Positions 53,259 through 64,000 of a stretch of 64,000 nucleotides of DNA are shown here, in pieces. The stretch is from assembly GCA_035578155.1 (NCBI GenBank), contig JAPWDM010000007.1:35748413-35812412 (forward strand). Reading direction: 5' to 3'. Each line of letters starts with the position of its first letter. The stretch's first letter is position 1. This stretch comes from Brachynemurus nebulosus. Taxonomy: Eukaryota > Arthropoda > Insecta > Neuroptera > Myrmeleontidae. The notes under the pieces are model-generated. The model was given only the letters and a program-made list of their open reading frames with translations. It was not told the DNA's origin and searched no databases. A program made the position numbers and the translations under genes.

Positions 53259-55191
53259 TACAACAGTATGATCATTGACGTTGTAAGACCTCAAGTGAAA
53301 TCCGACTAACTGCAACACCACGCTGTAGCACGTCAACAATTCCATATAGAGTGTATTAGTGATCAAAACAGTGTATCAGTTAGTCATCTCGTCATAATTC
53401 TTCATGATCGTTATTGTGTTCAAGTGATTTCCCAATATTTTTCCGAATTATATGATTGTTAGGATCAATAAATCAATATATTCTCTTATTTTGCGAAAAC
53501 CGCCAATAACCTTGCTAGAAAAATTAGTTCGATTAGTCTTTTGGTAGCTTGCCAACCATAGTTTGCCTTCAGTAACTTCTCTGTAGCAGACTAAGACGAT
53601 TTGTGTTCAGCAAATTAGTCTTGGGAAACTGAAGTTCTTCGTCTTTCGTGTTAAATGTAATGTATTCGAATTAGGAAAATAGATTTTTGTGGTTTTGGCG
53701 TTGGTGACGCCTGCGACAAAATCCCTAACTATTAAGGAAACGTACCGGAAAGGGTTCACTCCGTAGCATATCCACAAGAATTACTTACCCTAATTGAAAT
53801 ATTATATACAATGCAATGATCTGAGAAAAGAATATGTATTATTATATCAACATTCAAACAATTATTTCTCACACATCCCCACAATTCGCACCCCTGTCCT
53901 CTCCACATACACATTCACCTAGTGCTAGAGCTAGCCATACTATAAGGCTGCAGATACACGAGACACTTTTGGTGTCTAGAGTAGGTCTATAGATCAAATG
54001 TCGGTGTATATACAGCAACGAGAACAGTGTCCCTAACAACAGTTCGTAATCTAGCGAGACTGTGTCGACACAGCTAGTAAAATTGCATAGGTGTAAACAC
54101 TGCGATAAATTTTCAAATCGGTTGGACATTTTTTCATACACTCGCAGAAGAGAGATAGATTCATATAGTGTGTGAGTTTTTCGAGAGTTGCCATTTTTAT
54201 TACAGCCAAACCGTTGATTTAATCGAAAAATTGTTCAAATAAGAGTTGTAGATATCGACGGGGGCAACCGATTGCTATAGTCAGGAGCTTTATAGCTCTT
54301 ATGATTTTCGAGCTATGATACAAACTTATGGATTTTTAAATGAGACTATATATTAATTTTTCGATAAAACTGATCTAATGCATTAATTAACAACATAAAT
54401 GAGCAAAAAAATTTTTTTACCCAAGTTTAATTTTTTAATTTTTCTTTAATTTATCACTTAGGCGGTAAAAATATACATATGTTCTTGAGACTACTTCAAC
54501 CGATAGTGTTTTGATTGGTTACATTTCCATTACATCCAAGAAAAGAACCTTTTCCAGTACCATTTCTATCATAAATATTTGGTTGTAATAGAAATCGCAA
54601 GTCTCAAAAAACTCTCATGGTATGACAAACTCACATTTTGTCATTTTAAGGTTATTCACTGGGAAGGTTATCGATTAAAAATCGATTTTCGTGTGAACAG
54701 CTCAGACACGTGTTGCGTACATTTATATACAGACACTATTCAGACACAAAAAATTTGTTGAAGTGTGAACAGTCAAGAAATTTATGTCTGACATTTGTGT
54801 CGACATTTTGGTGTTTCGTGTATCCTTAGCTTAAGCATGCTATATGATGTCATCGTACTATATTTTGAAATATCCGTACATATACATACGTGGACAACAC
54901 ATGCGCAATGACACATATTGAATTGAAAGTTACCCAAAACCATTTAGAAGGAAAAAAAATTATACAAACACCCGGGTAAGGATATAGGGAACAATTTATC
55001 ATTTTTAATCATCGTTTTTAAATATTAATTATTTTGTACAGGGGAATTAGGAACGGCGGGGTGGAGAGGGACTGGAAAAAAATATGTCTGTTTGGATTGA
55101 GTATTTATTTTTGTAGTATTATAATCTTTTTGATTAAGTTACATGATGAGCAAATACGTATGGCCTATGGGTTTTAAATACATCGTCTCTG
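53259..55191. other. Intergenic DNA beyond the 3' end of the EPS8-like gene
   Basis: No gene was recognised. The 90-aa - frame at 53869-54141 and the 60-aa + frame at 54579 look like chance frames. AATAAA on the - strand at 55109-55104 lies about 85 bp past the EPS8-like stop and is a good candidate for its polyadenylation signal. Confidence 0.55.
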
Positions 55192-58100
55192 TTAGTCATG
55201 TGACTCATCAGAATCGTTGTCGACTTTCTTTCGAGCTCGTGCCAGAATCTCCAAAAGTTCTGAAGTTCGGGCGGTTTTGTACTGAAAAAAAAAAGTTTGA
55301 AATATTTAATGGCCTTCCTAATTTCAGCTATCGAAATCAATTTTCTTGATTAAAATGCAGGGCCAAATTTAGGTATGGACTTTATAGACTCGGGCTCAGT
55401 CTCGGGCTCACTTATTCAAAAAATTCCATACTTTTCTATAACTATAATAATAAAACTACCAGATTAATATTAACAATTACATATTTAGAATGAAGATTAG
55501 TTAAAATAACCAAAATGACAACCTTCTGGTTTTAAAACTAAAAAACAAACCAAGTTTTTCTTTCAGCTTTCAACTTAAATAATAAGAAAATAATAGAGTA
55601 TAATTTATATAATCGATTTATTAAAAATCGATTGTTATCATTTAGAGAATCGATTATTAACAATCGATTATAAGAAAAAAATAATCGATTAGTATAAAAA
55701 TCGATGATTTTTTCACATCCCTAAAAGGAATGTGATGGTGGACAAGTCTTTGGTAGAGTGCATCTTCTCCCTTCCTGATAACTTCATCTCTAAATTTGGT
55801 CCTGTTCAGGACTAGGGTGGGTTTAAGTGGACAACTTAAACGATTTCGTTTCGTACGGTATCTTTGCGAATAGCTTTGATACCATTTTGAGAAAATCTAT
55901 TTCTATCCCAAAAAAAGAATTTTTTAACTTTTGAAATATTTTCGGGTCAAAAACATAACAACGTTTTCACCAACTAAATGACAAAAATGAATTATGTGAA
56001 AAGAAGTTTTAAATTCTTCATGTCAGAATAAAATGTCAAATTAAATTAGAATAAATCAGTTTTTGTATTTCGGCGAAATATTTTCGAAAATTATCATTTC
56101 AGGGCCAGCAAACTAAAAATAGAATAAATAACTGAAGGTGATTCTTGGAACATATAAAACGAACAAAATATAATAAAATAGATTGTATTCGACATGTTTC
56201 CATCAAATAGATTTTGCGTTAGTTTGGATAGCTTTTATCGTAACTGATCTAAATTTTGGTGGGCCAATTTTTGTCTGTTGTAGAAAACATTTATCAACAA
56301 TTTGATGAAATTTCTTTTGAAAATATGACTGATCGGCCAAAAGTTCTTTTTCCGTTTGTCTCACATACTTAATTTTAATAAGAATGTAAACAATTTCGAA
56401 AACTTATAGTTTGATTTTAGTTTCATAACTTTATCGTGTTATTTATGGTTTCTATGGCATTGAAAAATTTTTCTCCGTCTAGGGGGGGGGGGAATCAGGA
56501 CTCCCACGTATTCCACGTGTGAGCATAGTCTTAATAAAACGGAAGAAAACTGAATATGAAAATCTGTTGTTTATTTGTTGATTTCGTCTTAACTTTCAAG
56601 GTAAAGGTCAAATAACAATAATTAACTAAATTGGTATTATTTGTACAGACAGAATGTCCCAGGATAAGTCACACGAAATTTCAAGAAAACTGTTTTAAAA
56701 AGCTTTTAACATACATACTAAATTTTATGGCTTTATTCAGATCCTAAAAATAACATTTCAGTTCTCATTTCCATATTTTAATACCTGCACGTTGAAAGTC
56801 AAAAGTCGTCTTATGTTGATTTTTGAAAATTAACCCTAGAATCATACGTTCGTCTACGAGAAACTTTAATCATACATCGTCGTCAATTTGACGAATGGAC
56901 TTTTTACGGAGAATTTTAGAGTTTATTTGCAAAAAACATTTTTTTTTACATAACAATACTACAAAAGCGAACAAAATATTTTAAAAAATTGCATTTGGAA
57001 AAATTTTTTAATATAAATATTTATTAATTTTTTTAATCTTTTTATCAAAGCATATTTTCATTATAAAAATTAAAAAATAGATAAATACATCAATTGTATC
57101 ATAAGACATGTCTTTTAAATAATTAATTTATGAACTATTATGAGTCGGTGGACATGTGTGACTTTACGGAATGTGAAATTTCTCGGTCACAAATATTCCC
57201 GTAGATATGTAGTTATTTCCTCATTAGGCACATTTGTAAATTTTCTAAAATTTGTTAGTAATTTTTCGAAAAAGATCTCAAAAAATAATAAAAATTAAAA
57301 TATTTTCCACAAAATAATCTTTTATTAAGTCACTTGAAACGCATTCTTTGGTTTTCGATTCAATATATTAAAACTTCAGTATTATGTCGTTTCTATAAGT
57401 CAAACAGCTGTAATCATCTTTCACATTATCATTATCATTGAATAAATTAATTATAACATCCATATCTTTAATAAATTTTAGAAAAATTAGGAAAACCTTT
57501 ATATATAAAGTACAAAATCTTTAAAAAAAAAAAAAACATACGTTAATCATACATCGTCGTCAAATTGACGCACACTATTTTAATATAAACAAAATGACAG
57601 AAACTATGACAGAAAATTGATACGTCTTCTGTGTTATCCTAAGAAATAAATTAGATAAAAGAAGTTTCAGTGCAGGTAGGCAACTGTAAGTTGTTGTACT
57701 GGAGCAGGTAGAGAAGTTTGGTCGTACGTATTTGACGAGTACGTATGATTCTAGGGTTAAAAATAAAAAATTCATACTAACCCCGGAAACGTTACGTTGT
57801 ATTGTTAACTGTGACGCTAACCGTTTACCCTCCTGCACGCCACAGTACTGTTCGAGTGTCGACCGATTCAACGCCAGTAGTTCGTTGCCGGTAAGACCTT
57901 TCAGTTTTTCGCATGTATTGTCGGAGAATCCTTTCGCTCGCAGCCACTGTTGAACTTCGTCCGGTGTCGATGTTTGTCGTATGTACACTTCGGGCGTCTT
58001 CAAAATATCTAAATTGCGTCTGGTTTGACGTATCAGTGGTAACACTGTACGCAATTCGTCGTGCATTTCGTTGTTTTGCTCTGGTCCTGTTGACTTTAAT

Positions 58101-59723
58101 GACGGTTCTAGGAAAAAAAGTTAGTTTAACATTTTTTTTTTGTTAATAAAAAAATATTTTATGAAAATTGTTTTAAGAATTTGAGGTGGGCTGTGGTATT
58201 TTGATGTGGGATTGTAGTATTTTGCAGCAATCAGTAGCGTCGCGTAACAATAAATTTGTTTTTCTTCGATCTTTTTCTTGATTCGCCCTTGGTGTGGCCA
58301 TTACGTTACTCTCTTGTTATACTTAATACCTTTTCTAAGTACTTATTTAAGCTGCGTAGGTGTAAACATAAACGAAACGTTAATTTAATTATTTAAAATG
58401 GTCTCTGTTGAATTAAAATTCAAAGAATTCATGACCTTTTTTTCTCCAAGCGAATCTGTAACCGATGGGTGGTGGGTTTTAACAATTTCTCGGAATCAAA
58501 CACAACAATTTAATAAAGGGCATATAAAATATGTAGGTATCATACAGCATTCGTGTTTTGTGTATGCGGGTATATCGCACTTGATGTGATTAATGTGAAT
58601 AAAAATGAATAGATATTTTGATAAAATATCTGTCTACATATACAAAACACGATGTTGTTTGATCTGAAAAATGTCCAAAAATATGTAATTATCTAAACAT
58701 TTCGTATAACTGTGATATATTAGCACGCACTGACAAGTAGTTGTTTAATCGAAGCTCCGACTTCGGCTTCGGTTTTACTTACTTCAAAAAGGATGAGCAT
58801 ATTCTAATTTTGATCTTGTTTTTGGTTACCTAAACCAAATATCCATTCATAAAATCTTTTGGATTTCCCAAATAAACGGTTATATTTTTTTTTTATCGTC
58901 GGGAAAATGGTTTGAAGTGGTGAAAGAGTCCTTCAAAATTTGGGGTAAAAATAATATTTTTTTAAATTATTCGAAAACGGGAAAAGGTAGAGCAAAGATT
59001 TGAATTTGGGCTATTTGTTTTTTTTTTTTAAAGGGCCTATCTATTGATATAAAATTTGTTTCAGTTACATTAACAGAGGTGGCTACGGATTAATTTCGAA
59101 AATATTAAAGTTTTACTTACAGAATTCGAATCTAGATTTTTGTCCAATTTCGAAATTCTTCTTTCTGTTCGAGGTAGTTACAATAACGTAAAAATATGGA
59201 TTACTGGTTTCAAAATTTAATTTAAATAACATTGTAGAATGAGTCACCTCATTAAGTTAGCTTTCTAGTACTAATTGTTAATATTAAGTTTTGATTATGG
59301 GTAATATTATCACAATGAGTGCTTCTGAAGGTAGATTTTCATAGGTAGATTTTTTTTAAAAATCGTACTTTTCGTTATCGAAAATTTTTGATTGTCAATA
59401 TCTCGTCAATGGTGATAAGTTTATTTTTCGGATTACTAGGCCAAATTAAAAGCTACTGTTGTAGTTACCTTTGCTCGATCGAATAGTTTTCGATCGGATT
59501 GTTTCTGTGTTGCCCTCGACTGCATGGGTAGGCATCGGTGGCGGTGGTGGCGGTGCACCTTGTTCAAACACGGCATCTGGTGCGAAATCCAAATCTAAAC
59601 TTTCACTTGATTCTATAAAAGTTGTCGTGTAAATAAGTTTTTACAAATAAAACTAAATATTAAGAAAATTTTTTTCTCGATTAACCTGAGAGCGACGTTT
59701 CACGTCCGTCGTAACAAGGTGAT
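55192..59723 (-). CDS. EPS8/arouser-type actin regulator, last four exons (5' part not in view)
   Basis: EPS8-family proteins cap and bundle actin and link receptor signalling to Rac. Exons in phase, from 5': 59723-59686, 59612-59469, 58107-57782, 55281-55192 (TAA). The first two encode an acidic linker with a proline run (DAVFEQGAPPPPPPMP). The third carries the C-terminal helical effector domain: LPLIRQTRRNLDILKTPEVY, STPDEVQQWLRAKGFSD and KLKGLTGNELLALNR. The last, starting YKTARTSELLEILARARKKV, is the terminal actin-binding helix and matches the end of insect arouser. Exon 59723 begins with one base completing a codon, so more exons precede it. PTB and SH3 exons were not found up to 64000 and are probably off the right edge. 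A piggyBac-like element sits in the last intron, about 20 bp past the donor. Confidence 0.88.
56834..57756. mobile_element. piggyBac-like non-autonomous element (923 bp)
   Basis: Ends CCCTAGAATCATACGT and ACGTATGATTCTAGGG are perfect inverted repeats between TTAA at 56830-56833 and 57757-57760. The piggyBac superfamily is known for TTAA targets and ends beginning CCC. A subterminal repeat ATCATACATCGTCGTCAA(A/T)TTGACG occurs near both 56869 and 57545. No transposase frame remains. Confidence 0.88.
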
Positions 59724-60170
59724 CTGTATGTAGGGCAAACAAAAAACCGTTATAATCTACCAAAGTTTTATAACTCTTTGAATTTGTCCTTCGAGAATAT
59801 TCCTGTGTGTAAGATTGTAAAACCAGTGGCGATGTGTCAGAGTGGAAAGGTGGAGCATATTCGTACTACGTTCATGTAAACGAGGCATTAGTTTAATCAA
59901 GTTCAGGGATCATGTTGATGTACAGTGGTCATCAGTGGTCAAAGTGTATTCGTTCAGGTGTAATATGCACTATTATTTGAATAAATAAGAGGCTACGAAT
60001 AACTGGACTGTAGTAATTGTAATTACGACATTTTGCGGTTTTGTCGCTACAGATAACAAGGGCCAGCTTAGCCAATAGTCCACCAATAGGGGCGGGAGAT
60101 TTTTAGGGGCGGTAAATTTTTAAAATAGGGCGGAAAAATGAGTAATTAACGTTTTTATTTAACGTTTTAA
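59724..60170. other. Intron of the EPS8-like gene
   Basis: No exon or repeat pair was recognised between the 38-bp exon ending at 59723 and the family A element. The sequence is less AT-rich than the average of the window. Confidence 0.45.
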
Positions 60171-61145
60171 CGGGGTGTTTTAGTCTAGAAATTCGAAAAA
60201 ATCAATTTTTTTTTCTTTCATATTTCCAAAGTTCAGACCTTTAAGAATAAGGCTCTAAGAGGATTTATGGGAATTCGAATTATTTTTGGAGTTATGGTTA
60301 TTTTTTCCCTGTGTATCTTTTCACTGTTAAATTTAAATTTTTAATATAAATTACTCGCAACTACTTTTTTCGATACGGTTGACATGATATCTCAAGTTCT
60401 AATGCACCGGTTTACTTGAAATTTTGTGCAAACCTTCTTAATACTATCAAAATTGGTCCGACGTAGGGGATTTTGGGATTTTTTTACTATTTTTTAAAAA
60501 ATTTCTATAGTTGAAAAAAGGAGGTGAAAGAACGATTTTCTTTTTAAATGGATGCCATTTTGTGAAAAAATTTATTTTTATGTCACTGAAGGATGACATA
60601 TTAATCTCGTTGTGTGATTATAGTGGGGGAAAATTAATAATAATAATAATAATATATAATATAATAATTATAGAGTTGTACATGCATATATTGAATAAAC
60701 GCAAGAGGGCTGTATTCTCACTGTATTATAGAGTTGTACATGCATATATTGAATAAACGCAAGAGAGCTGTATTCTCACTGTACTTAAAAAACGAGCCAA
60801 AAAATCATAAATTAACACTTTCACTGAGGTGATATTACTTAGTGCGTGTCAAAAACACGCACTTGACGAATTTTTTTTCAAATCGGCTACGTCAAACTAA
60901 TTCTACATCCTTGTTTATTAAGAATTAACTATAATATTATGTTTCAGATCACCAGGAGGGTTGGAATCACGTCAACCAGGTATCGATTTCAATTTTATTT
61001 TTTTTTTAAATTTTTATACATTTTTGTACTTTTCAAATATCAATAAAAAACTGTCAAAAAAATGGATACTAAAAATGTTAAGTTTTTTTTTTTATTACGC
61101 TCGTAAAATCACCTTAAAATCGAGCCTCTAGATTAGAATACTCCC
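60171..61145. mobile_element. TTAA-flanked MITE family A, copy 3, with a nested insertion (975 bp)
   Basis: Ends CGGGGTGTTTTAGTCTAGA and CCTCTAGATTAGAATACTCC, flanked by TTAA at 60167-60170 and 61146-61149. Same orientation as copy 1. It is about 300 bp longer because repeat R is inserted at the ATTTATTTT/TTTCAAATCGGCT junction, which is continuous in copy 1. Confidence 0.85.
60577..60877 (-). repeat. Dispersed repeat R, copy 3, nested in MITE A, with a 58-bp internal duplication
   Basis: Reverse complement of the copies at 12249 and 30878. The segment TATAGAGTTGTACATGCATA through CTGTATTCTCACTGTA occurs twice in tandem (from about 60669 and 60727), once in the other copies. The nesting shows R moved after this copy of family A. 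Confidence 0.85.
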
Positions 61146-61149
61146 TTAA

Positions 61150-62525
61150 ACAAAGGGGTTCGAACTATTCTCATGTAAAATCTCAAAAAAAAAAAAAAAT
61201 TATTCCATCGCCACTGTATTAGCAAGGACTTATATATTAAAACATTGATTGTCTTACTCTTACCTTTCGATAATGTGACTGTTTGCTGTTTAACCCCAAA
61301 GCAGTCAAAGCGCAGTCAGACGAAAATAAGAATGCTAAAAATAAACAGAAGCAAAAAGCGTGTCCCGGATGGGATGTGAAGCCAGGTGATAGGATGGATG
61401 CACAATTAAAATACGAATGACAAAAACTTTTTACAAAAATTATATATAATATATATAATAGTTAAATTAATAAAGATACACAAAATTTTACAACAATTGC
61501 AAAAAAATATATTTTTTTTACTTATTTACTATATTTTTGGACGGATTTTCATATTAAAAAAAATATATATTATTTTTATTTAATTAATTTTGTCTTGATT
61601 AAGAGAGAAATAATATATTTTTTATTTGCCCGAGACCAATTTGCTAATACGATTTGATTCATTCCTTTTCATTTAAACTTACAAAATTACGTATTTAAAT
61701 ATTTTTTTCTCTGATTTCTCACTCAAATATCGTACACAATTTGAGGCCTATTGGTAATAATTGTCGTATCATATTATTTGAGCAATACTTAAAAACAAAA
61801 TTGGTGCAAGTGTACTTGAGGTGTATGATATTTGAGCAACCTATTCGAAATGTGTTCAGTTAAAGAAACGATGGGAGAATAATCCGAAAATATCGATATA
61901 TTTGGTCCAATTTTGGCGGTAATGTTTCCTTAACTGAATCATTTCTGTAACAAAATTTGAGTGCTGATATTCATGCAGTTTATAAATTGGAAATTTTTGG
62001 AAAGATTCGATACGAAATGGGTGGTTATACTTAAAAAAATTTGCTAGTTTTTAAAAACTTTTTTAATGACACTTACGGTTTTTCCAAAATGGAGAAAACG
62101 TTTTGCAATAAACACGATTTTGAAATTCAGTAATTGGTAAACGAAAATGCCTAAAAGGAGCCTCAATTTTAAATGATGCATGGGGAAAAATTTTCATCTT
62201 CATAACTCTATTTCCATAATAAATACACCGTTGATTTAAATGAATAGCAGCACCTTTCTTTTTAAATATATAGAATATTCTTACGTATTATATTAACTAT
62301 AAAAATAATGACTTGTTTTTACGTTTTCCATTTTTCAATTTTTAAACAAAATAATTTACAATAATTGGTCAAAAAAAAAAAAAGAAATATTATCAAAAAC
62401 TAATATTAACATTTGAAATAAAAATATATTAAATATACATATATTTAATTATTATTACTCTATAATTAATAACAATTAATAGAAAAAAGATTATTATTAA
62501 TTATTATTGTAATTATGTCCATTTG
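61150..62525. other. Probable intron or 5' flank of the EPS8-like gene
   Basis: Very AT-rich. A possible donor, CGAAAG/GTAAGAG on the - strand at 61264-61263, follows the open stretch AAC AGT CAC ATT ATC GAA AG, which would be in the right phase for the exon at 59723. The only usable acceptor would make a 22-base exon, so it is not annotated as coding. Confidence 0.35.
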
Positions 62526-62749
62526 ACGTAAAAGCCCCCATTATGGAACGGTATTTAATATTGGAACAGTTTTGACATTTACATATTAATGAAGTTATTC
62601 GTCTGATAACAAAAATTATTCAGAATGATTGTTTTTCAATTTAAATTCACTTCGCATTTAATGTTTCCTTCCTTAATTAAAGAAATAAATATGTAAATGT
62701 CAAAACTTGTCCAGTATTAGATACCGTTCCGTAATGGGGGCTTTTACGT
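62526..62749. mobile_element. MITE of about 224 bp with 55-60-bp inverted ends
   Basis: ACGTAAAAGCCCCCATTATG at the left and GTAATGGGGGCTTTTACGT at the right are inverted. The match continues with few differences through ATTTACATAT. Target duplication uncertain because the outermost ACGT is self-complementary. Non-coding. Confidence 0.75.
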
Positions 62750-63463
62750 TAGTTTTTTTTTTTTAAGAAATTCTATACATTGTATTTTTTTAGGACCCTC
62801 AACCACAAACTGGATGTTTTAATATTCTGAATTAATCATTTTGGTTTTGGCTTTTTTGCTTTTTTTCTTAGATGTATATACAAAAATTGAAGTTTCCCGC
62901 CATGATTCACCATCTGAGTATGCGTATTAAATAAAATTGTGTGCGTGTATTGCGTAAAGTGTTAGTTGTTGTGGATTATGTTTAGATTAAATGAGGTTAT
63001 GTAAACAAATGGCCGCCATATTGGGACTTCACATTATACGATGTTAATTCTTATATTTTTATCTTAATGTTTTATTTATATATTCGAAATAAGGCAACAT
63101 TTGGATTTTTTTCTGATCATTAATTATGTATATTACGAAATAATTTGAACCAAATGATGAAAAGGTTAAAAGATATTTCAGTGTAGTCGAAAAAATATAG
63201 ATTAGATGTATATTGTAAGATACAGTATGCCCACTAAAGTTCAAAATTATATATACAGCAGTCTCTGGATAATTTTTCTCTTGTTCACTTTCCCCTTTTT
63301 GTTCATTAATACTAATTTGGATGTTCTATTTGGCAACCAGCAAAGATTTTAGACTGGTTATTGAAAAGGTGTCTGAATAACGGAATTTAACAAAAGTTCT
63401 AGAATATTCTATACGAAAAACAGTAAAAATATCCAAGAACCGATTTGAATAACGACATTAGAC
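62750..63463. other. AT-rich DNA, no gene recognised
   Basis: Only chance frames, and no repeat partner in the window. Exons of the EPS8-like gene were sought on the - strand here and not found. Confidence 0.45.
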
Positions 63464-63599
63464 CAGTGTTTCTCAATTCTTTTACTCTCGTGCCACTTTT
63501 GCCAATGGAGGAAAACTTTACGGCACCACCACGAAGTTGTACAGAATATATTCGGACAGTTTTGGTAAGATTTCATGGCACACTCTTTGAGAAACACTG
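63464..63599. mobile_element. hAT-type MITE (136 bp)
   Basis: Starts CAGTGTTTCTCAA and ends TTGAGAAACACTG (perfect 13-bp inverted ends of the CAGNG class). It is flanked by CATTAGAC (63456-63463) and TATTAGAC (63600-63607), an 8-bp duplication with one mismatch. The frame across it on the - strand is a chance frame. Confidence 0.9.
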
Positions 63600-64000
63600 T
63601 ATTAGACGAAAATTCTAGAAGACAAGCAAAGAAATTTAATAAAAGTTCGAAAAATTTTATTTAATAGTCAGATGAAATGATCAAAATTCGACTTCAGTTT
63701 TTTTGACCATTTTCCTAAAGTCTTATAGTGATACTCTAAACAAATATGTATTCACAGTATGAATGTGAGGCGAACCACAAATTTCTAACTCTACTATCAA
63801 CTCTATTGGTTGCACTCGATAGGACGGTTCGTGCAGCCTCTTGAGCAAAAAATTATCTAGAGATTACTGTAATTTGTTAACAGTTTTAGAAAATTTAGAT
63901 GACCGGAAATTTTTTTGTGTTAGTATCTACTGGCCTTACTAAATGATCTGGCGATTTCGGCATTCCGACAGTGTTCCATGTTTATATACGTCGGATGCCC

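Noticed and set aside
53869..54141. 90-aa Cys-containing frame, - strand
   Set aside because: No signal peptide pattern, no splice context and no family resemblance.
55600..55730. hAT-like element rich in AATCGATT motifs
   Set aside because: Neither inverted ends nor an 8-bp duplication could be located with confidence.
60511..60756. 81-aa frame with a repeated peptide
   Set aside because: It crosses the junction of MITE A and repeat R; the repetition reflects the 58-bp duplication.

Overview
The window is AT-rich nuclear DNA of an arthropod, most likely an insect. It has split genes with GT-AG introns, long repeat-filled intergenic DNA, and proteins of metazoan families. One C-terminus, that of the EPS8-type protein, looks like the insect branch (Drosophila arouser). 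No bacterial or viral gene was recognised. The order of insect could not be decided.

Five protein-coding loci can be assembled exon by exon, with reading phase checked across every junction. (1) PEX5, the peroxisomal import receptor, + strand, 6382-10035, 6 exons, 595 aa. (2) MSH6, the mismatch-repair subunit, + strand, 13997-22164, 9 exons, 1104 aa. (3) A D-hexose-6-phosphate 1-epimerase, + strand, 23753-27866, 5 exons, 278 aa; its stop codon is followed in the same frame by a 125-codon open frame in a GC-rich island. (4) A secreted or membrane-anchored multi-CUB protein, - strand, 40409-35226, 14 exons, 874 aa. (5) The last four exons of an EPS8/arouser-type actin regulator, - strand, 59723-55192, whose 5' part lies outside what I can recognise and probably beyond the right edge. 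The genes do not form a pathway. They are ordinary single-copy neighbours.

Nearly everything else is non-autonomous DNA transposons and foldbacks. Elements flanked by TTAA dominate. They include a family present three times (12.9, 27.1 and 60.2 kb), families at 29.2, 38.9, 47.2 and 50.9 kb, a piggyBac-like element at 56.8 kb and a 55-bp miniature at 10.46 kb. There are also three hAT-type elements (18.4, 52.8, 63.5 kb), a PIF/Harbinger remnant with a broken transposase (4.0 kb), a snap-back element with two inverted copies of a SWIM zinc-finger fragment (14.9-16.9 kb), and a foldback family at 8.9 and 50.7 kb. Several insertions can be proven inside the window because an uninterrupted copy of the target is also present.

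The most unusual structure is in MSH6. The intron before the exon encoding the conserved Gly-Cys-Tyr-Val-Pro segment is a 75-bp tandem array. Each unit carries a copy of the 3' splice site plus the first 16 bases or so of that exon, so six decoy acceptors precede the real one. Other points of interest are the in-frame open stretch after the epimerase stop, five overlapping-period polyadenylation signals after the CUB gene, and foldback loops with a hammerhead-like core.
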